From assembly GCF_017353415.1 (NCBI RefSeq), contig NZ_JAFMPX010000034.1, positions 1 through 38,311 on the forward strand: a stretch of DNA of 38,311 bases, in the 5' to 3' direction. Below, piece by piece: positions 16,508 to 26,164 of this stretch. This DNA comes from Arthrobacter sp. E3. Its GTDB lineage: Bacteria; Actinomycetota; Actinomycetes; Actinomycetales; Micrococcaceae. Numbering within the stretch: position 1 is the first letter of the stretch; each line of letters starts with the position of its first letter. The notes under the pieces were generated by a model, which searched no databases, was not told where the DNA came from, and saw only the letters and a program-made list of their open reading frames with translations. Both the position numbers and the translations under genes were made by a program.

Positions 16508-17995
16508 CTATCCGCTTCGAGTGGCTCTTCTATCGGTTCCTCGCAATAGCTTGTCAAAGTCATCCTCGACAGCTCCATGTGTGTCGCGAATGACAACCGT
16601 TGAAGGAGCCAAACCAGCTGGTTTGACACTGATGTTTTCTGCGTTGGCGGTGTACCCGTAGTAACTGTAGGCGTAGGCATCAGGCCCCTTGACTGGAACT
16701 CGGTTGAGTACAACGCCCAGCACATTGGCGTCGAGCAGCTGAAGGGTTTCCATGGCCTTGGCCACTTCCTGCTGTTTGGCTGTGTGGCAACCCACCACAA
16801 CCATTACGCCGCCCACCTTTTGGGCCAAAACTGCGGAGTCTGTGACAGGCAGAAGCGGCGGGGCATCGATAACTACTGCATCGAAATCCTTCTCCAACTG
16901 TCCAATTAAAGTTGACATCGCTTCTGATCCCAGCAGTTCGCTGGGATTCGGCGGAATCCTTCCGGAGGTGAGCACTTGGAGTCCGTGAGGTCCCCACGGC
17001 TGGAGAAGATCCTTGATGGTGGCATCCCCCACCAGTGCTGTGGTAAGCCCCGCAGCACCCTCGAGCCCCAGATACTTGGCCACCATGGGCCGACGGAGAT
17101 CGGCGTCCACAAGGGCCACGCTCTGGCCGGACTCAGCCATTGCAAGCGCTAGATTGGTGGCAGTGGTGCTCTTGCCTTCTCCGGGCAGCGAAGATGTAAC
17201 AAGGAATGTCTTGCTGTTGCTGCTGACTTGAGCAAAATGGAGGTTGGTCCGGAGTTGCCTAAACGACTCGGCACGCTGGCTGTGCCCGGTTTCTTGGCTT
17301 AGGAGAGGATTCTTCAGTGCGTCCTGATCAAACGCTATGCCGCCCAAGACTGGAGACTCCGTGACCCGTCGGAGGTCGCTTTCACTACGCACTCGAGTGT
17401 CCAGCGTGGTTCGCAGCAGCGCTGCCGCGACTCCCAGAGCCAGCCCCAGAATCAAACCAAGGGCCAAGTTGATCTTGAGGTTGGGGGAAGAGGGCGAAGT
17501 GGGTGCAGTCGCAGGGGTCACAACGGACAGCTTGACGGGTGAGGCCCCACCGTCCGCAGGTTTCTCTAATTTGTCCACCGCAGTGATCAGGCTGCTGGCC
17601 ACGGCGTGCGCAATCGCGGCCGCTTGCACAGGCGAACCGTCATTGACTGAGATGGTAATGAGAACAGTCTTCAGATCAGAACTTGCCTTGATATTTGCGG
17701 CGAGCTGCTGGGGTGAAACATCCAGGCCCAGGGTGTCGATGACAGGTTGCAGCACTGTCGGTGTGGTGGCAGTCACCACATATGACGAAACTCTTGCTTG
17801 GATGAAAGAGTTTCCCGTTTGCAGGTCTTGGACGGAGCCTGAATTTTGGGTTGCCACGAAGAGCTGAGTCTCCGAGGTATAGACGGGTTTGCTCAGCACT
17901 GAAAACGCTCCGCCGGCCAAAAGCCCAACGAGAGCCAGTGCCACAATGATGATCCAATTGCGCCGCAGGATGCGGATATAGTCGCGTAATTCCAA
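16508..17995 (-). CDS. Fused Wzz chain-length regulator and BY-kinase
   Basis: 495 aa. The Wzz part has membrane segments at about 14-34 and 174-195 flanking an extracytoplasmic domain. The kinase part has Walker A PGEGKST (271-277), Walker A' VALVDADLRRP (293-303) and Walker B VVIDAPP (374-380). A tyrosine-rich cluster, YAYSYYGY (441-448), lies near, but not at, the C-terminus. The fusion of both parts in one chain is usual in Proteobacteria and Actinobacteria, whereas Firmicutes split them. Cycles of tyrosine phosphorylation set polymer length. The start is TTG 17995 with AGGGGA upstream. A terminator at 18034-18072 separates it from the GDP-fucose genes, so it probably has its own promoter. 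Confidence 0.93.
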   Translation of the reverse strand: MELRDYIRILRRNWIIIVALALVGLLAGGAFSVLSKPVYTSETQLFVATQNSGSVQDLQTGNSFIQARVSSYVVTATTPTVLQPVIDTLGLDVSPQQLAANIKASSDLKTVLITISVNDGSPVQAAAIAHAVASSLITAVDKLEKPADGGASPVKLSVVTPATAPTSPSSPNLKINLALGLILGLALGVAAALLRTTLDTRVRSESDLRRVTESPVLGGIAFDQDALKNPLLSQETGHSQRAESFRQLRTNLHFAQVSSNSKTFLVTSSLPGEGKSTTATNLALAMAESGQSVALVDADLRRPMVAKYLGLEGAAGLTTALVGDATIKDLLQPWGPHGLQVLTSGRIPPNPSELLGSEAMSTLIGQLEKDFDAVVIDAPPLLPVTDSAVLAQKVGGVMVVVGCHTAKQQEVAKAMETLQLLDANVLGVVLNRVPVKGPDAYAYSYYGYTANAENISVKPAGLAPSTVVIRDTHGAVEDDFDKLLRGTDRRATRSG

Positions 17996-18029
17996 AAGTA
18001 GGGTCCCCTATGTAAAAGCCACTTCAGAC

Positions 18030-18072
18030 AAAAATCCGGGCGTGTTCGCTTAGGGGCGAAGTCCGCCCGGAT
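18030..18072 (-). terminator. Intrinsic terminator after the GDP-fucose genes
   Basis: On the minus strand, ATCCGGGCG pairs with CGCCCGGAT (18064-18072 with 18034-18042), extended by a TTCGC/GCGAA inner pairing, and is followed by TTTTTG. It starts 27 nt past the GDP-fucose synthase stop. Confidence 0.8.
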
Positions 18073-18098
18073 GATGGTCTTCTGTTGTGGTTGTCAGT

Positions 18099-19067
18099 CT
18101 ATTCGCGAATCTGGTTAGTGTTGTTGTGGTACCAGTCCACGGTATTGCGAATTCCGTCTTCAAGCGAGATGGTGGACCGCCAGCCAGCAGAAGCCAGTTT
18201 GGATACGTCCAACAGTTTTTGCGGCGTGCCATCTGGTTTAGTGGCATCCCATTCGATTTCACCCGTAAAGCCAACAGCGCTTGCCACCGTGGTGGCGACA
18301 TCCTTAATGGTGACATCATGGCCGGTACCCACGTTGACCTGTTCGGGACCATCGTAGTGCTCCATGAGGTGCAGGCACGCGGAGGCCATGTCGTCCACAT
18401 GGAGGAATTCCCGCCTTGGAGTTCCACTGCCCCAGTTTGTGACAGTGCTTGCCGAGTCTTTCACGGCGTCGTCAAACCGACGGATGAGTGCGGGCAATAC
18501 GTGTGATCCTTGGCGAGAGAAGTTATCACCAGGGCCATACAAATTAGTAGGCATTGCAGAAATCCACGGGAGGCCGTATTGCCGGCGCATCGCCTGAACG
18601 TGGAGTATGCCAGCGATCTTTGCGATGGCATACGCATCATTGGTGGGTTCAAGATGACCGGTCAGGAGTGAATCCTCCTGGATTGGTTGTGCGGCAAGCC
18701 GGGGATAGATGCATGAGGATCCCAGAAACAAGACGCGCTCCACTCCGTGTTCCCGCGCAGCATCTAAGACATTCACCTGAATGCGCAAGTTGTCGCTGAG
18801 GAAGTCAACTGGATGATTCTTGTTGGCAAGGATGCCTCCCACTTTGGCGGCGGCCAGCACTACATAGCGAGGTTTGGTCTCAGCGAAGAAAGCGAAGGTT
18901 GCATCGCGGTCTTTGAGGTCTAATTCGCTGGATGTGCGGCCCACCAGGTTCGTGAAGCCTTGGGCGTGGAGCTTGCGCCAGATAGCCGATCCGACAAGGC
19001 CGCGGTGTCCGGCAACGTAGAAGGTGCTACTTCGGTCCAGGGGACCTGGTGTGAAGTTAATCTCCAT
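18099..19067 (-). CDS. fcl: GDP-L-fucose synthase
   Basis: 322 aa from ATG 19067. Extended SDR fold: GHRGLVG at 20-26 binds NADPH, Ser117/118-Cys119 (GSSCIYP) and Tyr146-x3-Lys150 (YAIAK) form the active site. It epimerises and reduces GDP-4-keto-6-deoxymannose to GDP-L-fucose. A longer frame reaches 19193 inside gmd, but the ATG 2 nt beyond the gmd stop gives the standard N-terminus. It is directly coupled to gmd. Confidence 0.95.
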   Translation of the reverse strand: MEINFTPGPLDRSSTFYVAGHRGLVGSAIWRKLHAQGFTNLVGRTSSELDLKDRDATFAFFAETKPRYVVLAAAKVGGILANKNHPVDFLSDNLRIQVNVLDAAREHGVERVLFLGSSCIYPRLAAQPIQEDSLLTGHLEPTNDAYAIAKIAGILHVQAMRRQYGLPWISAMPTNLYGPGDNFSRQGSHVLPALIRRFDDAVKDSASTVTNWGSGTPRREFLHVDDMASACLHLMEHYDGPEQVNVGTGHDVTIKDVATTVASAVGFTGEIEWDATKPDGTPQKLLDVSKLASAGWRSTISLEDGIRNTVDWYHNNTNQIRE

Positions 19068-19069
19068 GG

Positions 19070-20098
19070 CTAGGCTTTCCAACTTTCCAAGTCCACTGAA
19101 TCGACCCAGTGGTTTCCGGCAGTCTCGAGTGACTTGATGTCCGCATCCACCATGATGCGGGCAAGCTCGGGGGTCTCCACCGTGGTCTTCCAACCAAGCT
19201 TGGCATTAGCCTTTGTGGGGTCGCCAATGAGGGCATCTACTTCCGTGGGACGCAGGAATCGTTCGTCGAATTTGACGTGGTCTTCCCAGTTCAGCCCGGC
19301 GTGGGTGAACGCTTCCGTCAAAAAATCCTTCACGGTGTAGCCGGTTCCCGTTGCCAAGACGAAGTCTTCGGGTTCATCCACTTGGAGCATGCGCCACATG
19401 CCCTCAACATATTCCGCGGCGTATCCCCAGTCGCGGATGGCGTCCAAGTTGCCCATGTAGAGGTCGGTTTGCTTGCCCGCCTTGATGGCGGCTACGGCGC
19501 GCGTAATCTTACGTGTGACGAAGGTTTCACCGCGACGCGGCGATTCGTGGTTGAAAAGGATGCCGTTGACGGCAAACATGCCGTAAGCCTCACGGTAGTT
19601 TTTGGTGATCCAGTAGCTGTAAACCTTGGCCGCACCATAGGGGGACCGCGGATAGAAGGGTGTGTCTTCACCCTGGGGCGGCGGTGTGGCGCCGAACATT
19701 TCCGAGGTGGAGGCTTGGTAGAAGCGTGTCTTGATGCCGGACATGCGCACGGCTTCAAGGAGCCGGACAGTACCTACACCCGTGGTGTCAGCCGTATGTT
19801 CCGGTTCGTCAAAGGAAACCCGAACATGGGACTGTGCAGCTAGGTTGTAGACTTCGTCCGGATTGATTTGCGCCAAGAGGGTCACCAAACGCGCACCGTC
19901 ACTCAAGTCCCCGTAGTGAAGGAAGAGCTTCGCCGACGGGTCGTGGGCATCAACATAAAGGTGGTCAATGCGTGCTGTGTTGAACGTGGAGGCACGTCGG
20001 ATGAGACCATGCACCTCGTACCCCTTTTTGAGCAGTAGCTCGGCCAAATATGAGCCATCTTGACCCGTGATTCCCGTGATTAGAGCGCGCTTAGACAA
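19070..20098 (-). CDS. gmd: GDP-mannose 4,6-dehydratase
   Basis: 342 aa. NAD(P)-binding [12 protein letters not shown] at the N-terminus, Thr131-Ser132-Glu133 and Tyr154-x3-Lys158 ([10 protein letters not shown]) as the active site, and the [18 protein letters not shown] block typical of Gmd. It converts GDP-mannose to GDP-4-keto-6-deoxymannose, the substrate of the next gene. Start is TTG 20098 with GGGGGT about 8 nt upstream. The ATG 5 nt further upstream is out of frame. Confidence 0.95.
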   Translation of the reverse strand: MSKRALITGITGQDGSYLAELLLKKGYEVHGLIRRASTFNTARIDHLYVDAHDPSAKLFLHYGDLSDGARLVTLLAQINPDEVYNLAAQSHVRVSFDEPEHTADTTGVGTVRLLEAVRMSGIKTRFYQASTSEMFGATPPPQGEDTPFYPRSPYGAAKVYSYWITKNYREAYGMFAVNGILFNHESPRRGETFVTRKITRAVAAIKAGKQTDLYMGNLDAIRDWGYAAEYVEGMWRMLQVDEPEDFVLATGTGYTVKDFLTEAFTHAGLNWEDHVKFDERFLRPTEVDALIGDPTKANAKLGWKTTVETPELARIMVDADIKSLETAGNHWVDSVDLESWKA

Positions 20099-20113
20099 CG
20101 CATTACCCCCTGT

Positions 20114-21400
20114 TTAGACGTTATGAGATTGGCTTTGGAGATCGACTCGATCCGTTTCGCTACCGTTAGTGGCCGCGAGGTTGGTCAACCAAGCACAGTA
20201 TTCAACTATAGCGGCATGTTGAGACAGAAAATTCTTGGCATAATCGCGGCCAGCTGCTCCAAGTGTTGCGGAGAGATCGGGATTCTCAGAAAGGTGTTCT
20301 GCGGCCAGCAACAGATCCTTGGGTTTCGATGGATCCACGCGGATGCCTCCACCGGACGAGGTGATTTCTTCTGCTGTGGTGCTGTCAGCCTCCGTGGCCG
20401 CTATAACGGGGAGTCCTGTGGAGAAGTATGACGTCAATTTACTTGGCACAGCCATCTCGCGAAGACCGCTCAATTCGTTGACGAGGAGGATGTCGGCTGC
20501 TTGTAAGGCTTCTTGGAACCACGCATCGGGTAGTGGGTCGATAAACTGAATGCGGTTGATACCCTTGGCGAGCTGTTGAATCATGCTCCTCTGGTTGCCA
20601 TCGCCCAGCAGCACAAACCGAACTCGAGATCTCTGTGCTTCAGCCAGCCTAGCAGCGTCCACCACGTTTTCAAGACCCTGTTTCACACCCATGTTACCGG
20701 CGTGGAGGACTATGACATCGTCATCTGCCCAGCCGAGCCGACGCCGCGAAGCAATGCGGTCAATTGCTGGCGGGATTGCAAGGTGAGTCCAGTTGCGAAT
20801 GGTGCTGATGTCACTTCGTGGCACACCCAGTTCCGATGAAAGGTAGTCCCCGAACCGGTCGTGGATAACGGTCACTTTGGTGGCAGAACGTAATGCGAAT
20901 CCTTCTATCTTCTTCATAATCTTTGTCGAAAGGGATCCCGCACTGCCGGTCTCTTCCAACCCACGGCTGTAGATGTCCTGAACCCAGATTCCCGTTGACG
21001 GCCTCGTCCATCCATACCTAGCCCGAAGCACAGCAAACGTCGTAGCAAAAAGGGCAGGGCTAACGATCAGCACCGCATCGGGACGGTGCCAGTTCGCGAA
21101 CAACAGTCGGAGACCAAAGCTCAACTCCAGATGCATACGATGTGCGTTACTCAACGTCGTCGGGACGAAATGCCTCAGCCGCTTGAGCGTCACTCCGTTG
21201 AGGACCTCTGCATGCGACCAGCCGTTATACCCCTCGGCCAACTTCCACTCCGGGTAGTGGGGGTAACCCGTAAGAACACGAACGTCGTGCCCCTCAGCTA
21301 CGAGCAATTCTGCAAGCCGCGTCGTGTATGGCGCGATGCCGGTAGGCTCAGGCGCGTAGTTAAGCCCGAGTATGGTTATGCGGAGTCTAGATGAAGTCAC
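20114..21400 (-). CDS. Glycosyltransferase, GT4 (WbuB/WcaI-like)
   Basis: 428 aa. The N-terminal half opens ILGLNYAPEPTGIAPYT and continues with the GYPHYPEWKL block, a combination shared with the WbuB and WcaI group, which act on fucosamine or fucose-type acceptors or donors. The C-terminal GT-B half has VLHAGNMGVKQGL and the donor-binding PSKLTSYFSTGLPVIAA region. With gmd and fcl adjacent, transfer of L-fucose is a fair guess but not shown. GTG start at 21400 lacks a ribosome site, so it may be leaderless. It is divergent from the next gene by 56 bp. Confidence 0.85.
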   Translation of the reverse strand: MTSSRLRITILGLNYAPEPTGIAPYTTRLAELLVAEGHDVRVLTGYPHYPEWKLAEGYNGWSHAEVLNGVTLKRLRHFVPTTLSNAHRMHLELSFGLRLLFANWHRPDAVLIVSPALFATTFAVLRARYGWTRPSTGIWVQDIYSRGLEETGSAGSLSTKIMKKIEGFALRSATKVTVIHDRFGDYLSSELGVPRSDISTIRNWTHLAIPPAIDRIASRRRLGWADDDVIVLHAGNMGVKQGLENVVDAARLAEAQRSRVRFVLLGDGNQRSMIQQLAKGINRIQFIDPLPDAWFQEALQAADILLVNELSGLREMAVPSKLTSYFSTGLPVIAATEADSTTAEEITSSGGGIRVDPSKPKDLLLAAEHLSENPDLSATLGAAGRDYAKNFLSQHAAIVEYCAWLTNLAATNGSETDRVDLQSQSHNV

Positions 21401-21456
21401 ACATGCAATAATAGATCAAAAATCAGCGACTACTTCACCTAAATAGGGGGGGAATC

Positions 21457-22089
21457 ATGTCATTGTACGACACAAATTCTGGAAAGATCAACACAATACC
21501 AGTGATCGATTTGTCTAAGGCACCAGGTGAGCGCTCGGCATGGGACAAACCGAAGCTGATCGTTTATCTTTGGGGAGCAGCGGAATTAATTTTCATTTCT
21601 AATCCGTGGCAGATAAGTTCAAAGCTGAGAGTTAGCGTTTTACGCCTTTTTGGTGCAAAAATTGGTCGTGACGTCGTTTACAGGCCAAGAACACGGGTAA
21701 AATTTCCATGGAAACTTCACATTGGAGATCGATCGTGGATCGGGGAAGGGGTTTGGTTTCATAACCAGGACCATCTATATATCGGTGATGATGTGGCAAT
21801 TTCACAGGAAACACTTGTAACTACCGGCAGCCATGCATTTCGGAGCGACATGGCGCTCATATGCCGTCCAATCATTATTGAAACGGGATCATGGATAACA
21901 GCTCGGTGCATAATTTTGGGAGGAACAAGAATAGGGAGCTCAGCGGTGATATCTCCTGGGTCTGTAATTGGGCCCAATGAAATAGTTGAAGCAAACACCA
22001 TAACAAATAATTGCCATAGCAAATCTACAGCTAAAAGATTTCAGGCTGACATTATAAAAACTACTGACGAAACGCGAATAGATAAATAG
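21457..22089 (+). CDS. Hexapeptide-repeat acetyltransferase (WcaF-like)
   Basis: 210 aa. Left-handed beta-helix repeats run from about residue 65 (IGRDVVYRPRTRVKF, IGDRSWIGEGVWF, IGDDVAISQETLV, IGSSAVISPGSVI). The hydrophobic N-terminal part (LWGAAELIFISNPWQISSKLR) and the TGSHAF catalytic His are typical of WcaF-type O-acetyltransferases of extracellular polysaccharides. AGGGGGG precedes the ATG closely. This is the first gene of the AT-rich plus-strand group. Confidence 0.88.
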   Translation: MSLYDTNSGKINTIPVIDLSKAPGERSAWDKPKLIVYLWGAAELIFISNPWQISSKLRVSVLRLFGAKIGRDVVYRPRTRVKFPWKLHIGDRSWIGEGVWFHNQDHLYIGDDVAISQETLVTTGSHAFRSDMALICRPIIIETGSWITARCIILGGTRIGSSAVISPGSVIGPNEIVEANTITNNCHSKSTAKRFQADIIKTTDETRIDK

Positions 22090-22092
22090 TCG

Positions 22093-22968
22093 ATGACAAA
22101 TTCGAAAATACCCATAACTGTCATAGTTCAGACGAAAAATGAAGAAAACAATATTGAGTCTTGCCTTCGGAGTCTTGCTGACTTCAATGAAGTTATTGTT
22201 TTGGATTCCAATAGTTCTGACGCAACTTGTAAAATCGCCGAAGACGTAGGTGTTTCAATTGTAAATTTCACTTGGAATGGGAGGTACCCCAAAAAAAAGC
22301 AGTGGCCATTGGATAACTTAAGATTAAAAAATGAGTGGGTACTGCAATTGGATGCCGACGAACTTGTAACTGATAATTTGTTGAGTGAGATAAAGACTCT
22401 AATTCCTAAGATGCTAAAACACGAATTTAGTGCCGGCGAAATAAACTTAGATTATGTGTTTTCAGGCAAGACTCTAAAATATGGTCATAGAGTCGTCAAG
22501 AGGGCGCTACTGCGGGTGGGTAGCGCACACTTCCCGATAGTCGATGACCTAGACATTCCGGGCATGGGTGAACTTGAAGGCCATTATCAACCGATTATTG
22601 ATGGAAAGACAATTCGACTTTCCGCACATCTAATTCATAACGATAGAGACCCCGTCAGTGCTTGGTTTGACCGTCACAACAGATATTCCGATTGGGAGGC
22701 GCATCTCCGGACGCGACCACAAGCAAGAACGCACACTGCCTCAGCTAGGTCACGGCAAGGCCAGCTTTTTGATCGAGTCCCTTTTAAGCCCTTTATATTC
22801 TTCCTATATTCGTACTTTTTCAAGCAAGGAATGCGAGATGGACGTGCCGGGTTTGATTATGCCTTCGCCTTAAGTCACTATTATTGGCAAATAGACTTAA
22901 AAACAAGAGAACTAAGGCGAATCAACAAGAAAATCGACGACAAGGTGACTCATCTTGAAGGCCATTAA
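22093..22968 (+). CDS. Family 2 glycosyltransferase (WaaE/KdtX-like)
   Basis: 291 aa. GT-A fold: ITVIVQTKNEENNIESCL at the N-terminus, the VLDSNSSDAT nucleotide site, and LQLDADE as the metal-binding DxD-type motif. The short C-terminal region with a WFDRHNRYSDWEA stretch is like the WaaE group that adds glucose-type sugars. Starts 3 nt after the previous stop and overlaps the next gene by 14 nt. Low GC and many AAA/ATA codons set it apart from the minus-strand genes. Confidence 0.88.
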   Translation: MTNSKIPITVIVQTKNEENNIESCLRSLADFNEVIVLDSNSSDATCKIAEDVGVSIVNFTWNGRYPKKKQWPLDNLRLKNEWVLQLDADELVTDNLLSEIKTLIPKMLKHEFSAGEINLDYVFSGKTLKYGHRVVKRALLRVGSAHFPIVDDLDIPGMGELEGHYQPIIDGKTIRLSAHLIHNDRDPVSAWFDRHNRYSDWEAHLRTRPQARTHTASARSRQGQLFDRVPFKPFIFFLYSYFFKQGMRDGRAGFDYAFALSHYYWQIDLKTRELRRINKKIDDKVTHLEGH

Positions 22969-24046
22969 TTATGCGCTAGTACTTGCTGTTCTTCCGAAAT
23001 ACAGGGCTGAATGTATTGGACTTTTGAAGAATGAATTCGCTGATGACCTTTCTATATATATAAGCGACGCGCATCTCGATCCTTCTGTAAAAAGTGGAAT
23101 ACCGACAAATTATTATAATCGCATGACTATGCATCGCGCATTTACTGGAAAGCTATTTTTACAGATAGCTTCTGACTTCACACCGTTGCGTGCACGAAAT
23201 ATTGTTGTTGATCTTAATCCTCGAAGTGTAACGGCGTGGTTACTACTAATTTCGCGATACATTATTCGGCGTAGAACTCTAGTCTGGGGACACGTACATC
23301 CACAAAAGGGAGCATCTTCCCGAACGAAGTATCTGAGACTCGCCATGCGGCGACTGTCAGCCGGGACCATCCTCTATACGTACAAAGATATGTTGAAAGC
23401 TCGGGCAGATTTGCCTAATGCTCGTGTGTGGGTGGCCCCCAACTCGCTTTACAAAGCAGAGATGATACGCGCAGGGTCTGGGGATTCTGTTCGCGACAAT
23501 GTGCTGTATGTGGGACGTTTTGAACCTGCTAAAAAGGTTGGCCTGCTATTGAAATCGTTTGCTCAAATAGAAAAGATCCTCCCCGACGTAGGACTAGTAC
23601 TCGTCGGAGGAGGTACTGAAGAGGGCATGCTGCGAAATATGGCTGAAGAACTAGGAATCCTCGACAAGGTGACCTTTGCCGGTTGGATCGATGATGCGAG
23701 TGATCTTGAGCCAATATATGATAATGCGTTCTGTACCGTTTCGCCAGGGTTCGCTGGACTTGGACTAACGCAAAGTCTCGGATTTGGTGTTCCTATGATA
23801 GTGGCGGATGACGAACCTCACTCGCCTGAGATAGAGCTGGCAGCTTCGGGAGGAATTCGCTGGTTTGCATCGAATTCTATCGATGGTCTGCGTTCGGCAA
23901 TAATTGATTCTGCGGGAGAACGCTCAAGCGTGCCTGATAAATTATTGTCAATCTACGTCAGGGAACGATATTCTGCCGAAAGAATGGCTGCTGGTCTTAG
24001 TGACGCACTCAGGAATGTCGCTAGTGTGGATGAGGAGAAACTATGA
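22955..24046 (+). CDS. Family 4 glycosyltransferase
   Basis: 363 aa, GT-B fold. The donor half has [19 protein letters not shown] (about 190-208), [22 protein letters not shown] and the acidic [19 protein letters not shown] stretch that binds the nucleotide sugar. It begins at TTG 22955 inside the previous gene, with AAGGTG about 9 nt upstream; the nearby ATG 22971 is out of frame and stops at once. It ends in an ATGA overlap with the next gene. Confidence 0.87.
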   Translation: MKAINYALVLAVLPKYRAECIGLLKNEFADDLSIYISDAHLDPSVKSGIPTNYYNRMTMHRAFTGKLFLQIASDFTPLRARNIVVDLNPRSVTAWLLLISRYIIRRRTLVWGHVHPQKGASSRTKYLRLAMRRLSAGTILYTYKDMLKARADLPNARVWVAPNSLYKAEMIRAGSGDSVRDNVLYVGRFEPAKKVGLLLKSFAQIEKILPDVGLVLVGGGTEEGMLRNMAEELGILDKVTFAGWIDDASDLEPIYDNAFCTVSPGFAGLGLTQSLGFGVPMIVADDEPHSPEIELAASGGIRWFASNSIDGLRSAIIDSAGERSSVPDKLLSIYVRERYSAERMAAGLSDALRNVASVDEEKL

Positions 24047-24621
24047 AGCGTCCCAAATTACGTTCGATGATTCCGCGGCCCTTAATTAGCATAGTACGGA
24101 TAATAACTCGGAAGTTGGCTGTGAATGAAAATGTCTTCACGGGGAATAACTTACGTGTGGGTCGCGGGGTAGTAATAAGTTCGCCCCACGGATTAACATT
24201 AGGGAATAATGTCAGCATCGGTCCGAGATCGATTATTCAGGTAAATGGGTCGATTGGTGATTATGCTCTTATCGGTATGGGGGTACAGATAGTCGGCCGA
24301 GACGATCACTCGGTCCACGAAATCGGTGTGCCAATGGCCAAGTCGACTTGGATAGGCGATCGGGAACCATGTCCACGCGATTCGGTGTTAATTGGACAAG
24401 ATGTTTGGATCGGTGGATCAAGTGTAGTTTTGAGTGGGGTTGAAATCGGCGACGGCTCAATAATTGGTTCTGGGTCTGTAGTTACACGAGATATACCTGA
24501 AAACTCAATAGCCGTGGGCGTACCGGCTAAAGTAGTTTCAAAGAGGTTCTCCGATAATGAAGAATTCATATTGCACATGAACATCATTGGTGAATTATCC
24601 TGTCGTGGTGAGGATAGCTAA
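24043..24621 (+). CDS. Hexapeptide-repeat acyltransferase
   Basis: 192 aa. Beta-helix repeats cover about residues 40-165 ([84 protein letters not shown]). The last block, with GVPAKVV, marks the O-acetyltransferase group of NodL/maltose acetyltransferase type. ATG overlaps the previous stop by 4 nt. It probably O-acetylates a sugar of the repeat unit. Confidence 0.87.
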   Translation: MKRPKLRSMIPRPLISIVRIITRKLAVNENVFTGNNLRVGRGVVISSPHGLTLGNNVSIGPRSIIQVNGSIGDYALIGMGVQIVGRDDHSVHEIGVPMAKSTWIGDREPCPRDSVLIGQDVWIGGSSVVLSGVEIGDGSIIGSGSVVTRDIPENSIAVGVPAKVVSKRFSDNEEFILHMNIIGELSCRGEDS

Positions 24622-24697
24622 TGTTTGGCATGGAGACAGATCAAAAAAATTTAAGGACCGCCCTAGCTGATAACATATCGATGAAGGTCCTTTTAGA

Positions 24698-26149
24698 GTG
24701 AGTCTATCAACAACAGCAGCTAGAGGTGCATTCACAACGGTCTTTGGCCAATGGATAAAATTCGCACTTCAGACACTATCGATTGTCGCCTTGGCCAGGA
24801 TACTTACACCTGACGACTTTGGTGTCGTTGCCATGGTAACTGCCGTGTCGGGTATTGCAACCCTTCTCGCGGACTTTGGGTTGTCGATGGCGTCTTTACG
24901 TGATCACCTAATCTCAAATCAGAATAAATCGAATCTTTTTTGGATAAACCTTTGCATTGGCGCCTTCGCCGCAGCTATAGTATTTATTGCTGCCCATCCG
25001 CTGTCAATATTTTATGACGTGCCGGCCGTTGAAGGCATTGCCCAGGCAATGGCCATTATATATATACTGCAGGCATTCAACGCACAATTTCGTGCTGAGC
25101 TCTCGCGGAGCTTTAGGTTTCTTACTTTAGCAAAAATAGATATAACTGCACAGGCAATTGCTGTTACAGCAGCCATAATTGCAGGCATAATGGGAGCCGG
25201 CTATTGGGCATTGGTCTTCCAGCAGGTATCAATTGTAACGGTTCAGGTCGTTCTACTGATCTTATTTGCCCGATGGCGTCCGACGTGGCCCAAGAAGGAT
25301 CCTAATCTTAAAAGCTACTTACGCTTCGGCCTAAAAGCATCGGGTCTTCAATTTGTAAACTACTTCACCTCTAACGTCGACTCGACGTTGATAGGCAAGT
25401 TTATAGGCACTCAGCCACTTGGGATTTACAATCAAGCCTATCAAATCTTCCGAGTACCGCTCCAGCAAATAGCGGCGCCTATGACACAAGTCGCCGTGCC
25501 TATCCTTTCCAAGATCTCTGACGATACTACCTTTGAAAAATATGTACTACGAGCCCAATTGATTCTCTCCTATTTGTTGATAGGATCATTTATTTTCGCA
25601 ATATCTGTTGCAACACCTTTGTTGGCGATCCTGCTCGGTCCTGGCTGGGGAAACATCTCACTGGTTTTTTCTGTGTTAGCGATTGGCGGAATATTTCAAG
25701 CACTAGGTTACGTGTATTACTGGATATGCCTGGCGCGTGATCTTACTGCCAAGCAGTTGAAGGTAGGTACTATTTCCCGAATTTTGATGGTGATTTTTAT
25801 GTTGGTTGGTGTGAAATTTGGCATACTAGGAGTTGCTGCAGGCGGAAGTTTGGGACTTGCACTTAATTGGGTATTGCTTTCCATCTTTGTTATACCCCAT
25901 GCTCGGTTATCTGTATTGCGGATGATCGGAGTTACAATGCGTCCTATGTTTCTATTTTTGATCATCGGCGCCTCAGTATTTGCTTTTCTGCAGTGGCTGC
26001 CAGGGTCAGTCACTGATGTACTCAGACTGACGTATTGTATACTACTAGCTTTGACACTTATGTCGCTTGCAGTACTTACCATTCCAAAATTTCGCATTGA
26101 CTTCTATCTGATCATTAGTACTGTCAAGAGCGCAAAACAAAGTCGATGA
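24698..26149 (+). CDS. Polysaccharide flippase (WzxC-like)
   Basis: 483 aa, about 12 membrane segments. The opening GAFTTVFGQWIKFALQTLSI and LARILTPDDFGVVAMV, then FGLKASGLQFVNYFTSNVD and LGIYNQAYQIFRVPLQQI, follow the Wzx/MOP pattern seen in colanic-acid-type exporters. The GTG start has AAGG about 11 nt upstream, so a later start is possible. The 24622-24697 gap contains only a six-codon frame from ATG 24680. This is the second flippase of the window and is the one embedded with the polymerase. Confidence 0.9.
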   Translation: MSLSTTAARGAFTTVFGQWIKFALQTLSIVALARILTPDDFGVVAMVTAVSGIATLLADFGLSMASLRDHLISNQNKSNLFWINLCIGAFAAAIVFIAAHPLSIFYDVPAVEGIAQAMAIIYILQAFNAQFRAELSRSFRFLTLAKIDITAQAIAVTAAIIAGIMGAGYWALVFQQVSIVTVQVVLLILFARWRPTWPKKDPNLKSYLRFGLKASGLQFVNYFTSNVDSTLIGKFIGTQPLGIYNQAYQIFRVPLQQIAAPMTQVAVPILSKISDDTTFEKYVLRAQLILSYLLIGSFIFAISVATPLLAILLGPGWGNISLVFSVLAIGGIFQALGYVYYWICLARDLTAKQLKVGTISRILMVIFMLVGVKFGILGVAAGGSLGLALNWVLLSIFVIPHARLSVLRMIGVTMRPMFLFLIIGASVFAFLQWLPGSVTDVLRLTYCILLALTLMSLAVLTIPKFRIDFYLIISTVKSAKQSR

Positions 26150-26164
26150 ATTCTTAGGAGAACA

